64,000 nucleotides of DNA, from the NCBI RefSeq assembly GCF_905397395.1, contig NZ_CAJPVH010000002.1, positions 186,001 to 250,000 on the forward strand, read 5' to 3'. The notes under the pieces were generated by a model. It saw only the letters and a program-made list of their open reading frames with translations, was not told the origin of the DNA and did not search any database. Position 1 is the stretch's first letter. Each line of letters opens with the position of its first letter. Both the position numbers and the translations under genes were made by a program. This document shows positions 33,893 through 44,039 of this stretch, piece by piece. Source of the stretch: Cupriavidus campinensis. GTDB lineage: Bacteria; Pseudomonadota; Gammaproteobacteria; Burkholderiales; Burkholderiaceae.

Positions 33893-33904
33893 CGCGGACC
33901 CAAC

Positions 33905-36900
33905 ATGCATAACTTGAAGACCTTCTTCTCCCCCCTGTTCTCGAAGGCGATGCTGGCGTTCCTCGCCGTCGTGGCGCTGGGACTGGCCGTCTGGTTCCTC
34001 GGCCCCTGGCTCGCCTTCGGCGCTCATCATCCTCTTGGCGATCTGTCGCTACGCGTGACCGCCATCGTGATGCTGGTCGTGCTGTACGTTTGCTGGTTGC
34101 GGCGCTGGCCGTATAGCCCGCTCGCGGTAGCCGCGGTGTGTATGTTGCTGTGGCATCTCGGCCCGCTCCTTGCGCTCGGCGAAGTTCGTCCACTGGCTTC
34201 CTATGGTGCGCGTACCGTCTGCATTCTCCTGATCGTCATTGCCTACGGGGTATACGGTGCCTGGCGTCTGTGGCGCGCGTTGCGCAGCAACGATGCCCTC
34301 GTCAAGCGCATCTTCGCGGCGCCCGATGACGCGGCTGCTCGGCCAAGGGAAGAACTGCACGTGCTTGGCGCCATTGTCGGCAAGGCTGTCCAGCATGTCC
34401 GACGCATTCATGGGCGCGGGCTGGGCCTGAAGCGATTTTTTGAGAGTGACCGCCAACTTTACGATCTGCCGTGGTTCTTGATGCTGGGCACGCCGGAGGC
34501 GGGCAAGACCATTGCCGCTCTGAATTCCGGACTCGAGTTCCCGGAAGCAGACCAGATGAATGCGGTCTCTCTGAAGGCGCCGCAGGGCACGACCTATTGC
34601 GACTGGTGGTTCACCAACGAGGCGGTACTGATTGATGCGGCCGGCCGGTACGCCGATCATCGCGCCGGCGAGACGGATGAACCCGAGCGCAACAAGACGG
34701 AGTGGATCGGCTTCCTTGGGCTGTTGCGCAAGCACCGCCCGCGCGCGCCTGTCAATGGCGTGGTGCTGGCACTCAGCGCCTCGGAATTGCTGGGCAAGTC
34801 GCCCGACGAGCGGATCGCCCTCGCTGCGACCCTGCGCACGCGGCTGACTGAGCTGCGGCACGAGCTTGGCATCCGCTTCCCGGTGTATGTGCTCGTCACC
34901 AAGGTCGATGTGCTGCCGGGCTTCGGCGAGTACTTCCAGTCGCTGACTGCCGAAGGCCGTGCGCAGGTTTGGGGGATTGTCGTCTCTGCACCGGATGACG
35001 GTACGGTTCGCGGCGTCAATAATCTGCGCGAACAGTGCGTCGAGGAAATCGGCGTGCTCGTTGATCGCCTGGAAGCGGGCGTCAACAATCGGCTGATCGA
35101 GGAGTACGAGACCGAACGCCGCAAGCGCCTGTATGCGCTGCCGGCGGAATTCGGGTGCCTGGCTGACGTGGTGCTCGATGTGGTGTCGCTCGTGTTCATG
35201 GATTCGCGCTACGACAGCACGCAGATCGACAGCGCCTTGCGCGGCGTGTACTTCTCGAGCGCAATGCAGTCAGACGTGACGATTGCCGCCGACAAGACCA
35301 CGCTGCTCCAGCGGCTGCGCGGTGGCGCCATCCGCTCCGTACCCAGCGATACCGGAGCAGAGGCCGAGACATCGGGTGCCCCTGGCGCCGAGACGTCCGG
35401 CTATCGCAGCTACTTCCTGCACAACCTGTTCCAGCAGGTGATTGTGCCGGAAGCCCACCTGGTTCGGCCGAACCTGCGCTGGGAACTCCGCTTCCGGGCG
35501 ATGCGCGGGGCGAGCTATCTGGCGTCGATCGTGGTGTGTGGCTGGCTGGTCTATGCACTCATCGCGAGTTTTGAGAACAATCGCGATTACCTTACGGCCA
35601 TCGACGCGAAGGTGACTGCGCTCGATGAACGGGTCAAGGGATATCGGAAGCTGCACGAGCCGGCGGCCTTGCCCGCCATGCTGAACGCGTCGGCCGAGTT
35701 GCCGCACCTCGGGCAGCTCGATCTCGCCAATCCCGGCTTCGATTACCGATACGGGCTCTATGCCGCGCCTCCGGTCATCGACGCCTCGGGGCGAACCTAC
35801 GCCATCCTGTTGCGCCAGACACTACTGCCGCATGTCGTGCGGCGTCTAGAGGATTCGCTCGATGCGCGGATGGAGGCCGGCGATCCCGACGGCGTCTATA
35901 GTGCCCTGACGGCTTACCTGATGCTGTATGACAGGAAACACTTCGACGCCGCGGTGTTCAAGGCGTGGGTGCTCAAGGACTGGGAGCAGTCGGACAGCAG
36001 CAGCGCTGTGTTCGGCGAGCCCCACCGGATGCGCCAGCACCTCCAGGCCCTGTTCGATGGCGACGACCTGTCGCCGACCACGCCGCGGAACGCGTTGCTG
36101 GTGGACCGCGCACGTCGCTACCTGAGCAGCAACCCGGCACCGCGCCGGCTCTATGAGCGGGCCATGGTGGAGATGGCCAAGGAGGCGCCCGAGCCGGTCA
36201 CCCTGGCGCGCGCGGCGGGGTTGCAGGCAGGATCGGTCCTGACGCTCGCGGACAGCGACCTGCTGGAGCAGGGCGTGCCCGGCCTCTACACGTATGACGG
36301 TTACCACAAGGTGTTTGCGCGGCGGCTGGCGCACTTCCTTGTCAAGGCCCAGCCTGCGGATGCCTGGATCATGGGGCGCACGGAGTTGCAGACAAAGGCC
36401 GGCTACGGCCAGGACGTCGCCACGCTGATGGCCAGTTCGCCGCTGGCCGAAGATATCCGCCGTCAATATCTGATCGACTACGCCAACTACTGGCAGCGTT
36501 TTCTGGAAAGCGTGCGGCCGGCGATGCCGGACGCAGCGGAGCAGGGCGGTTCCACAGTGCTCGATCTCCAGATCCTGCGCATCCTGTCCTCCGCGGATTC
36601 CCCGCTGGCACGGCTGGCCCGCACTGCCATACGCGAGACGTCGCTGTCGGTGGCGGACGACGAGGAGGACGGCATGGATGCCGCGCAAAAGGCTGTCACG
36701 GCGACGGGCATGTCGTCGCGGCTCCATACGGTGACGCGCGCGGCCAGTGCTGCATCCGCGCTCGGCGGCACGAATCGGCTGCGCCGCGTGGAGCGCGAAC
36801 TGGTCGACAACCGCTTCGCGGCGTTGCGCGAGGTGGTTACCGGGCACGCCGATGGGGGCGCCGGCACGGCTCCCGCCAGCGCGCCGGTGGCTGCGCTCGG

Positions 36901-37834
36901 CTCCGGCGGCAATGCGCTCCACCTGGGCGGCATCTTGGCGCTGCTGGGCGAGCAGTACACCCGGCTCTCTGTGGCGGGTGCCGCGCTAGCGGCGAATAGC
37001 ATGCCGCCGGCGGTCGACATCGGCACGATGCTGCAACTGGAAGCCGAGAAACTCCCCGCGCCGTTCCGCGCAGTGCTGGCCGGTATATCCGTTCAGGTAA
37101 CGCAGAAGGTCAACGCGGGCGTTGGCACGCTTTTGGCGGCCCAGCTCGAATCATCCGTCGGTGCGGCGTGCCGCCGCGCTATCGCGGGCAAGTATCCGTT
37201 CGTGGCGGATGCGAGCCAGGATGTGGACATCGAGGACTTCCACCACATCTTTGCGGCCGATGGCCTGCTGGATGCCTTCTTCACCCGAACGCTTGCGCCG
37301 AACGTCGATACCAGTTCCCGGCCATGGCGGTACAAGGCGCTCAGTCCCGGCATGCCGCCCATCCACGGCCCGAGCCTGGAACCGTTTGAACGGGCCGCAG
37401 CTATCCGCGAGACGTTCTTCCGCGAATCGGGCGGGAAGCGGATGGCGTGGAAGGTGGATGCTCGGGTGGCCAATCTTGACCCCGAGATCCTGGAACTTTC
37501 GCTCGACATCGACGGCCAGCAGATCCGCTATGCGCATGGCCCGGTCGTGACGTTCCAACTGGGATGGCCGGGGCCACGCGGCGGGGCGGTAGCCGGGATG
37601 TCGGCCAGCCCGAAGATCCGGCCCGATACGTCGACGATCGTGACGTCCGGCCCGTGGGCCCTGTTCCGGCTGGTTGATCAAGGTCGGCCAGTTGGCACGG
37701 CCTCGGCCAGCCGCATGGTCGTGGATTTCACATTCGACGACCGCCATGCGGCACTGGAATTCGTGACGGGCGGGCACGCGAATGCGCTGTCCGGTCAGCT
37801 TCTCAGGGGCTTTTCCTGCCCGAAGGGCACGTAG
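33905..37834 (+). CDS. tssM: T6SS membrane complex protein TssM (IcmF)
   Basis: A 1309-residue IcmF-family protein. It has N-terminal membrane helices at about 15-35 and 43-60 and a further hydrophobic segment near 75-105, a cytoplasmic NTPase-like domain with Walker A GTPEAGKT near residue 195 and DAAGRYADH, a membrane helix at about 535-555 (YLASIVVCGWLVYALIASF) and a large periplasmic part that reaches TssJ. An intact Walker A motif suggests nucleotide binding is retained. A flexible Ala/Gly/Ser-rich stretch occurs near residue 990. It follows tssL by 12 bp and precedes vgrG by 52 bp. Confidence 0.96.
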   Translation: MHNLKTFFSPLFSKAMLAFLAVVALGLAVWFLGPWLAFGAHHPLGDLSLRVTAIVMLVVLYVCWLRRWPYSPLAVAAVCMLLWHLGPLLALGEVRPLASYGARTVCILLIVIAYGVYGAWRLWRALRSNDALVKRIFAAPDDAAARPREELHVLGAIVGKAVQHVRRIHGRGLGLKRFFESDRQLYDLPWFLMLGTPEAGKTIAALNSGLEFPEADQMNAVSLKAPQGTTYCDWWFTNEAVLIDAAGRYADHRAGETDEPERNKTEWIGFLGLLRKHRPRAPVNGVVLALSASELLGKSPDERIALAATLRTRLTELRHELGIRFPVYVLVTKVDVLPGFGEYFQSLTAEGRAQVWGIVVSAPDDGTVRGVNNLREQCVEEIGVLVDRLEAGVNNRLIEEYETERRKRLYALPAEFGCLADVVLDVVSLVFMDSRYDSTQIDSALRGVYFSSAMQSDVTIAADKTTLLQRLRGGAIRSVPSDTGAEAETSGAPGAETSGYRSYFLHNLFQQVIVPEAHLVRPNLRWELRFRAMRGASYLASIVVCGWLVYALIASFENNRDYLTAIDAKVTALDERVKGYRKLHEPAALPAMLNASAELPHLGQLDLANPGFDYRYGLYAAPPVIDASGRTYAILLRQTLLPHVVRRLEDSLDARMEAGDPDGVYSALTAYLMLYDRKHFDAAVFKAWVLKDWEQSDSSSAVFGEPHRMRQHLQALFDGDDLSPTTPRNALLVDRARRYLSSNPAPRRLYERAMVEMAKEAPEPVTLARAAGLQAGSVLTLADSDLLEQGVPGLYTYDGYHKVFARRLAHFLVKAQPADAWIMGRTELQTKAGYGQDVATLMASSPLAEDIRRQYLIDYANYWQRFLESVRPAMPDAAEQGGSTVLDLQILRILSSADSPLARLARTAIRETSLSVADDEEDGMDAAQKAVTATGMSSRLHTVTRAASAASALGGTNRLRRVERELVDNRFAALREVVTGHADGGAGTAPASAPVAALGSGGNALHLGGILALLGEQYTRLSVAGAALAANSMPPAVDIGTMLQLEAEKLPAPFRAVLAGISVQVTQKVNAGVGTLLAAQLESSVGAACRRAIAGKYPFVADASQDVDIEDFHHIFAADGLLDAFFTRTLAPNVDTSSRPWRYKALSPGMPPIHGPSLEPFERAAAIRETFFRESGGKRMAWKVDARVANLDPEILELSLDIDGQQIRYAHGPVVTFQLGWPGPRGGAVAGMSASPKIRPDTSTIVTSGPWALFRLVDQGRPVGTASASRMVVDFTFDDRHAALEFVTGGHANALSGQLLRGFSCPKGT

Positions 37835-37886
37835 CGCCGGCCATGCCGACGACGTTGGAAACAGACTGTGATTGCATAGGGAAGAG

Positions 37887-40310
37887 ATGGCTACTGAATT
37901 CTTGAACGGCGTTGCTTCGCAGAATCGTACCGTGGCGATCCGCAGCGCGGCTATGCCCACGGTGGCCGGCTTGCCGGCCCTGGAGTTCCTGCAGGTTCAT
38001 GGAACGGAGCGGCTTGGCCGACTGTTTGAGTACGAGGTCCAGCTACGCACGCCGGACGACTACCAACTGCCGCTGGCGGCGAGCGCGAACCTCGACCTGA
38101 AAGCGTTGGTTGGCAAGGAGATGACGCTCTCGATCCAGATTGATGGGAGCGGCAAGGGGCCAGGCACCCAGGTAGGGCGAGGCACGCGGGAGATCAGTGG
38201 GCTCGTTGTCTCGGCCGGTTACCTGCACCAGGAGGGACGCTATAACGTCTATCGCGTGGTGTTGCGGCCGTGGTTGTGGCTGGCCACGCTGACCAACGAC
38301 TTCAAGATCTACCAGGACAAAACCGTACTCGAGATCATCGACGACGTCCTGGCCGACTATCCCTACCCGGTGGAGAAGCGGCTCGACGTGGGAAAGTATG
38401 CGCTGACGAGCGAATCCGAGCGCAATGATCCGCGCAAGTTCCAGGTCCAGTATGGCGAGACGGACTTCAACTTCATCCAGCGCCTGATGGAGGAATGGGG
38501 CATCTACTGGTTCTTCGAGCATTCGGACGGCAAGCACCGGCTTGTGTTGTGCGATCACATCGGGGCACACCGCCGCGTGCGCAGCGAGGCTTACCACCAG
38601 ATCGAATATCACCCCAACGACGACAAGATCGATATCGAACACATCGCGGCGTTCTCTGTGCACGAGGCACTGCGTACCGGCCGCGTGGAAGTGGACGACT
38701 ACGACTTCACGCGCTCGCGGGCAAGGCTGCTGCAAGCTAATCAGCAGCCGCGTCGCACCACATGGGCCGACCGGGACGTGTTCGAGTGGCCAAGTGACTT
38801 TACCGACGCACGACATGGCGACATGATCAGTCGTGTCCGCATGGAAGAAGCGCGCGCGGAAGGGGCGCGCGCGTTCGGCCATGGCAATGTACGCGGCGTG
38901 GCTTGCGGCGAGACCTTCGTGCTCTCTCGCCACGCGCACCGCAGCGCGAACCGCGAGTACCTCGTGGTGGAATCGAGGCTGACGCTGACAGAGATTGCCG
39001 ACGAATCGGGCGCCGGCTATCAGTACCAATGTCGGAACGAGCTCGAGGTGCAGCCGACCAACGAGGTCTTCCGCATGCCCCGCACGACGGCCAAGCCCAA
39101 TACGCACGGTCCGCAATCGGCGATTGTGGTCGGTCCGCCGGGCTCCACGGTCTGGACGGACGAATTCGGCCGCATCAAGGTGCGCTTCCTGTGGGACCGC
39201 TACGCCCGTAACGATGAGTCGGACTCCTGCTGGGTGCGTGTGGTGCAGGCCTGGGCTGGCGCCAAGTTCGGCAGCATCTATATCCCGCGCGTTGGCCATG
39301 AGGTAATCATCAACTTCATGAACGGCGACCCGGATCGGCCACTGGTCACCGGCAGCCTCTATAACAATGCGACGCAGCCGCCCTGGGACCTGCCTGCCAG
39401 CGCTACCAAGAGCGGCTTCAAAAGCCAGACGCCGGGTGGCGGGCCGGACAACTACAACGGCGTCCGGTTCGAGGACAAGGCCGGCATGGAGGAGTTCTAC
39501 CAGCAGGCCGAGCGCGATATGGTCAGCCTGACCAAGCGGAACGAGACGAAAACCGTCGGCATGGACCTGGCGATGGGCGTGGGTATGAACTTCAACCTCG
39601 GCGTTGGCGCACTCTATGCCACTAACGTGGCCGGCGGATCGGTCCACACGGTCGGCGCCGCGTATTCCATGAGCATCGGCGGCATATCTGCGGTGAACGT
39701 CGGCGGCGCTTCGACCTACTCGGTGGGCGGCGCATACCTGGTGAGCATCGGCAAAGCGATGGCCGTCAGTTCCGGCGAGGCCCTGTCGCTGACCTGCGGG
39801 GAAGCTTCGCTGACAATGGCTAGCGACGGAACGATCAAGCTCGTGGGCAACAAGGTCGTGATCCAGGGTACGCAACTGGACCTGAACCCGGGCGACGGCA
39901 AGAACAAGGGCGGCGGAGGCGGTGGCGGAGGAGGCTTCTTTGCGATCGGGCTGGCCGCGCCGTCGGTACCGATCGTCGTGCCCATGCTGGGTCTTGGCGC
40001 TCGCGCCGATGGCGGAGGGATGCCGGGCCCGCCGGGGCCAACAGGGGCGACGGGGGCGACGGGGCCAACAGGGCCAACAGGGCCAACAGGGCCAACAGGG
40101 CCAACAGGGCCAACAGGGCCAACAGGGCCAACAGGGCCAACAGGGCCAACAGGGCCAACAGGGCCAACAGGGCCGAGCGGGCCAACCGGGTCGACAGGAC
40201 CCACCGGTCCAACCGGTCCGACTGGACCAACGCCCCCAACGCCGACGCCTACCCCACCCGCGCCGACGCCGCCGATCCCGACGCCGACGCCAACGACGCC
40301 AGAGCCGTAA
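37887..40310 (+). CDS. vgrG: T6SS spike protein VgrG (TssI) with collagen-like C-terminal tail
   Basis: An 807-residue VgrG. The gp27-like base spans about 20-390 ([40 protein letters not shown]). The gp5 OB domain is about 419-492 ([53 protein letters not shown]). Needle repeats run to ~665 ([11 protein letters not shown] and similar). A poly-Gly run near 672 leads to 23 consecutive Gly-X-Y triplets (714-782, mostly GPT) and a 25-residue Pro/Thr tail. No enzymatic domain is recognisable. The ATG at 37887 has AGGGA 4 nt upstream; the frame is open slightly earlier to a TTG. PAAR and RHS genes follow. Confidence 0.95.
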   Translation: MATEFLNGVASQNRTVAIRSAAMPTVAGLPALEFLQVHGTERLGRLFEYEVQLRTPDDYQLPLAASANLDLKALVGKEMTLSIQIDGSGKGPGTQVGRGTREISGLVVSAGYLHQEGRYNVYRVVLRPWLWLATLTNDFKIYQDKTVLEIIDDVLADYPYPVEKRLDVGKYALTSESERNDPRKFQVQYGETDFNFIQRLMEEWGIYWFFEHSDGKHRLVLCDHIGAHRRVRSEAYHQIEYHPNDDKIDIEHIAAFSVHEALRTGRVEVDDYDFTRSRARLLQANQQPRRTTWADRDVFEWPSDFTDARHGDMISRVRMEEARAEGARAFGHGNVRGVACGETFVLSRHAHRSANREYLVVESRLTLTEIADESGAGYQYQCRNELEVQPTNEVFRMPRTTAKPNTHGPQSAIVVGPPGSTVWTDEFGRIKVRFLWDRYARNDESDSCWVRVVQAWAGAKFGSIYIPRVGHEVIINFMNGDPDRPLVTGSLYNNATQPPWDLPASATKSGFKSQTPGGGPDNYNGVRFEDKAGMEEFYQQAERDMVSLTKRNETKTVGMDLAMGVGMNFNLGVGALYATNVAGGSVHTVGAAYSMSIGGISAVNVGGASTYSVGGAYLVSIGKAMAVSSGEALSLTCGEASLTMASDGTIKLVGNKVVIQGTQLDLNPGDGKNKGGGGGGGGGFFAIGLAAPSVPIVVPMLGLGARADGGGMPGPPGPTGATGATGPTGPTGPTGPTGPTGPTGPTGPTGPTGPTGPTGPTGPSGPTGSTGPTGPTGPTGPTPPTPTPTPPAPTPPIPTPTPTTPEP
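40062..40169 (+). repeat. 12 perfect 9-bp repeats in vgrG
   Basis: Twelve identical GGGCCAACA units in tandem encode twelve Gly-Pro-Thr triplets. Imperfect units (GGGGCGACG before; variants such as GGGCCGAGC after) extend the periodicity on both sides. A 9-bp unit keeps the reading frame when copies are gained or lost. Confidence 0.97.
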
Positions 40311-40333
40311 CGGCGGAAGGCGAGAACCTGCTC

Positions 40334-40359
40334 GCCCCGGTGACATCTGTCACCGGGGC
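40334..40359 (+). terminator. Perfect 12-bp hairpin between vgrG and the PAAR gene
   Basis: GCCCCGGTGACA pairs exactly with TGTCACCGGGGC across a 2-nt gap (11 bp or fewer would pair in practice), 24 bp after the vgrG stop and 27 bp before the PAAR start. No T-tract follows. It could attenuate transcription into PAAR-RHS or protect the vgrG message. Confidence 0.6.
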
Positions 40360-40386
40360 ATCACTCGATTCTGAAAGGAAGCACAT

Positions 40387-40653
40387 ATGGGAACGCCAGC
40401 TGCGCGATTGGGTGACGCGATCGGCCACGGAGGGTCGATCACGTCAGGATCCGGCAATGTCTTCATCAACGGGGTGCCAGCCGCCGTTGCGTGCGCGAGC
40501 AGCTGCACGTGCTCGCTGCACGGAGGCGGCTCGCTGGCGAAGGGCTCGTCCACCGTATTCATCAACAACATGCCGGCCTCCATGGTCGGCGGCGTGTCCG
40601 GCTGTGGCGCACCGGTCGCAAGTGGCTCCCCGAACGTCTTCGTCGGTGGTTGA
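40387..40653 (+). CDS. PAAR-domain spike tip protein
   Basis: An 88-residue PAAR protein consisting of the domain alone: MGTPAARLGDAIGHGGSITSGSGNVFINGVPAAV, then a second hairpin TVFINNMPASMVGG and the closing ASGSPNVFVGG. Cysteines and histidines around CTCSLHGGG could supply the metal site that stabilises the cone. It should sharpen the VgrG tip and could connect the RHS protein encoded directly downstream. The ATG has AAAGGAAG upstream. It has no fused effector domain. Confidence 0.93.
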   Translation: MGTPAARLGDAIGHGGSITSGSGNVFINGVPAAVACASSCTCSLHGGGSLAKGSSTVFINNMPASMVGGVSGCGAPVASGSPNVFVGG

Positions 40654-40661
40654 GGGCGGAC

Positions 40662-43600
40662 ATGTCGGCCATCAGTGAACTGGGCAGCCTGCTCGATGTG
40701 CTGCGGACGAAGGAGATCGATGCCGTGGCAACCCGCCCCTTCGTCGGGCGATTCCACGGCCACGACGCGGAGCTCGCGGCGCGGTACGGCGTTCGTCGCG
40801 CGCTGTCCGGGCTGCTATGGGGCGACATCGATGTCTTGTCTGGCGACAAGATCTGCCTGCCCGCGCACGAGACCGATTTCACGCTGCCGGCGCGACTGCC
40901 GCTGTGCTGGTCGCGCTTCTACTCCGGCGCACTGGCGGTGGAAGGGGCGCTGGGCGTTGGCTGGCGCGTGCGTTGGGAGGTGACGCTGCACCGCCAGGGC
41001 GACCGGCTGGTCTACACCGACGAGCACGGGCGCATGATCGATGTGCCTGATCCGCAGCCAGGCGCGCGCGTCACGGTGCTGTCCGAACGCCTGCACCTGG
41101 CGTGCCTGTCCGATGGCACGATGGTCGTGGCCGATTTCTCGCCGTGCTATCGCGTTTTCGAAAAGTTCGACGCGCAGGGCATCGCACGGCTCAAGTACAT
41201 CGAGGACTATGCCGGCGAGCGCATCGGTTGCATCCGGGACGCCTCGGGACGGCTGGACCGGCTTGGCAGCACGTGCGGTTACGTATTGCAGATGCATTAT
41301 TCCGGCGACGGCAGACGCTTGTCCGCCATAGAGAGCGTTGGCAGCGGGCCTGCGGGCATGCTGGCGCACTATCGCTACGATGACGACGGACGGCTCGCCC
41401 GGGTCGAGGACCGCACCGGTGCCACGACCCGGCGCTACGGCTACCGGGGCGGGCGTATGGTCGAACAGGTCGGCGCACTCGGCGGCGTGACCCGCTACGT
41501 GTGGGAAGCCGATGGAGACCGTGCGCGCGTGGTCGAGCGCAGCACCGATGCCGGGGCACGCGAACAGTTCACGTACGACACCGCGTCGCGCACCTGCGAC
41601 GTCACCGATGTGTTTGGGCATACAGCGCACTGGCGCTACGACGCGCGTGGTTGCGTGGTCGGCTTTCGCGATTTCGATCGGCGCCAGTATGCGTTCCAGT
41701 ACAGCCGCTCGCACTGGCCGGTGGCGCTGGAACTGCCGGGTGAGCGCCGCATCGTGCTCACGCTGGATAACCTGTCGCGCGTGGTCAAGGAGACGGATTC
41801 TTCCGGCCGATGGCGCCAGACCCACTACACCTTCAGCACACTCGCGCCGCTGATGGTGAAAGAGTCCGCGGGCCAGAGCTGGGCGTGGGTTCGTGATGAC
41901 AGTCTCCAGCCGACGCAGCACCTCACGCCGGAAGGCGAAGTGACCACGGCGTATGACGCGCACGGCTGGATCGTCCGCCGCACCGGCCCCGATGGCGCAA
42001 CGATTACACTCGAGCGGGACGCCGCCGGCCGGGTGATCCGGCAGACCGATGCGGCGGGGCGGACCTTCGACCTGACCTATGACGCGGACAGCCATGTCGC
42101 TGCGCTGCGTGATGCGGCGGGCGGCATCACACGCTTGGAATGCAACGGCAACGGCTGGCCGCTCCAGCTGACGCGCGCGGATGGCAGTTGTGAGCGTCAT
42201 GGCTGGAACGCGCTCGGCCAGCGGACGCAGTATGTCGGTGCCGACGGCCAGGGCCGGACGTGGGAGCGCGATGGGCGCGGGCGTGTCCTGCGCGAGATCA
42301 ACGAAGAGGGGCACGCCATCGCGCATGCCTATGACGCGCACGGCCGGCGCGTGCGTACCACGAGCGGCAATGGCGCGGTGCAGACGTTCGAATGGGATGC
42401 CGTGGGCCGCCCGAGCCGGTCGACCGACGAGAACGGCGTGACGCACGCGTACACCTACACGGACCGTGGTGCGCTCGCCGCGCTGACAGCGAGTGCTGGT
42501 GGCCAGATGCGGCGCGAGGCGTTCGCGTATGACCCGCTCGGCCGTCTCGTGGGGCGGGATACCATGCACAGTCGCTATCGGTTCGACTATGCCGCCGATG
42601 GCCGGCTCCAGACCGTGACACGCACGCCCACGGCCGAGGGCGAGGCCATCGGCATCGTAGAAACCTCCATCCGCTACACGCATGACGAGACGGGCCAGCC
42701 CTTGTCCGAGGAAGGCCCGCACGGCAAGCTGCGCTATGGCTACGATGACGCCGGTCGCCTGATTGGGGTGCTCCTGCCGCAGCAGCAGACCATACAGGTG
42801 ACGCGCGATGACACGGGGGCGGTCACGTTGATCGGGATCGATGGCCAGCATGTCGCGGAATTTGCCTTCGATGCGATGCAGCGCGAAGTGGTTCGCATGC
42901 AGGGCGACCTGCTGACCTATACGGGCTACGACGCCGTCGGGGCGCCGCTGTGGTGGCGCGCGGTGTTGCACAGTGAGACCGCCGAGCGCGAGATCGTAGC
43001 CGAGGATCTGCGGCTTTGGCGCGCGGTCAGTTACGGCGCCGGTGGCAGGGTGGTGCAGACCATCGATCATCGCCATGGCACCACGCACCTCGACTATGAC
43101 CGCAGCGGCAATCTGCTGCGGCGCGTGACGGACGATCTGGGCATCGAGCGCTTTAGCTGGGATGGTGCCGGCACGCAGCTGGACCCGTCGCGGAGCCTGG
43201 TGGGCCCGCAGCGGCGCGACGATCACCGGCTCACCGAGTTTGCAGGCTGGCGATATGAGTACGATGCTTGGGGGCGGGTTGTGGCGAAGTCCGGCAACCG
43301 CGACGCGATCGCGCTGGAATGGGATGCCGAAGACCACCTGATCGCCGTGCGCGTGCGCGACAGGCTCGTGCGTTACCAATACGACCCGCTGGGCCGCTGC
43401 ATCGAGCGCACCGTGACGGTCCGGCAGGCGCCGGGCCGCGCCTTGCCGGCCACGCCGCCTCGCGTCACGCGCTTCGTCTGGCACGACGACACCTTGATTC
43501 AGATGATCGAGCCAGACCGCGTGCGGACCTATCTCCATGTGCCGACGAAGCACGGCTTTGGCGGTGACGTGCCATTGACCTGTATCGACCAGGTGCTCGA

Positions 43601-44039
43601 TGCCGGTGGGCAGCCCGGGAGCATGCGGCTCCTGCACTACCAAACGGATGTCGCCGGCACTGCCGTGGCGTTGACCGACGAGACGGGGGCGGAGGTCTGG
43701 TCTGGCCGCTATACGGCCTTGGGCCGCCTGCTGGCCCAGGATGGCCCGGCCGCCACCGCCGGGCAGCCGCTGCGGCTCGCGGGTCAGTTCGCCGACGACG
43801 AAATCGGGTTGCACTGGCACGGCCGGCGCGTCTACGACCCCGATATCGGCCGGTACCTGAGCCCGGACCGGCGGGGCGGCGATGGCGTCAACCCCTATGC
43901 GTATCGGGCGCCCACGGCGAAGCCGGTGCCGTCGTTGCATGCGCAAGGGCCGGCCATGCCTGACGACTACTGGACCGTGGCGGATAGCGCACGGCGGCAC
44001 GCCATGGCCTCCTCCCGCGCGGAGAAGGAAGGGGGATGA
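40662..44039 (+). CDS. RHS/YD-repeat protein without a recognisable toxin domain
   Basis: A 1125-residue RHS protein. After an N-terminal ~80 residues comes a DUF6531-like block (GDKICLPAHETDFTLPARLPLCWSRFYSG), then many YD repeats (YDARGCVVGFRD, YDAHGWIVRRT, YDAAGR-type units) to about residue 1040, ending in the RHS core remnant LAGQFADDEIGLHWHGRRVYDPDIGRYLSPDRRGGDGVNPYAY. Only ~40 residues follow, far fewer than a usual polymorphic toxin. Normally the RHS core encapsulates a C-terminal toxin delivered on VgrG-PAAR. The start at 40662 follows the PAAR stop by 8 bp with GAGGG upstream. The stop overlaps the DotU-like gene (ATGA). Confidence 0.9.
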   Translation: MSAISELGSLLDVLRTKEIDAVATRPFVGRFHGHDAELAARYGVRRALSGLLWGDIDVLSGDKICLPAHETDFTLPARLPLCWSRFYSGALAVEGALGVGWRVRWEVTLHRQGDRLVYTDEHGRMIDVPDPQPGARVTVLSERLHLACLSDGTMVVADFSPCYRVFEKFDAQGIARLKYIEDYAGERIGCIRDASGRLDRLGSTCGYVLQMHYSGDGRRLSAIESVGSGPAGMLAHYRYDDDGRLARVEDRTGATTRRYGYRGGRMVEQVGALGGVTRYVWEADGDRARVVERSTDAGAREQFTYDTASRTCDVTDVFGHTAHWRYDARGCVVGFRDFDRRQYAFQYSRSHWPVALELPGERRIVLTLDNLSRVVKETDSSGRWRQTHYTFSTLAPLMVKESAGQSWAWVRDDSLQPTQHLTPEGEVTTAYDAHGWIVRRTGPDGATITLERDAAGRVIRQTDAAGRTFDLTYDADSHVAALRDAAGGITRLECNGNGWPLQLTRADGSCERHGWNALGQRTQYVGADGQGRTWERDGRGRVLREINEEGHAIAHAYDAHGRRVRTTSGNGAVQTFEWDAVGRPSRSTDENGVTHAYTYTDRGALAALTASAGGQMRREAFAYDPLGRLVGRDTMHSRYRFDYAADGRLQTVTRTPTAEGEAIGIVETSIRYTHDETGQPLSEEGPHGKLRYGYDDAGRLIGVLLPQQQTIQVTRDDTGAVTLIGIDGQHVAEFAFDAMQREVVRMQGDLLTYTGYDAVGAPLWWRAVLHSETAEREIVAEDLRLWRAVSYGAGGRVVQTIDHRHGTTHLDYDRSGNLLRRVTDDLGIERFSWDGAGTQLDPSRSLVGPQRRDDHRLTEFAGWRYEYDAWGRVVAKSGNRDAIALEWDAEDHLIAVRVRDRLVRYQYDPLGRCIERTVTVRQAPGRALPATPPRVTRFVWHDDTLIQMIEPDRVRTYLHVPTKHGFGGDVPLTCIDQVLDAGGQPGSMRLLHYQTDVAGTAVALTDETGAEVWSGRYTALGRLLAQDGPAATAGQPLRLAGQFADDEIGLHWHGRRVYDPDIGRYLSPDRRGGDGVNPYAYRAPTAKPVPSLHAQGPAMPDDYWTVADSARRHAMASSRAEKEGG

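Noticed and set aside
38043..40346. Long antisense open frame opposite vgrG rich in Trp-Pro-Cys repeats
   Set aside because: It is a by-product of the 9-bp repeat and GC-rich codon bias; the + strand encodes a clear VgrG.
40815..44000. 1061-codon antisense open frame opposite the RHS gene
   Set aside because: High GC content leaves long antisense frames open; no protein family features are visible and the + strand is an evident YD-repeat protein.
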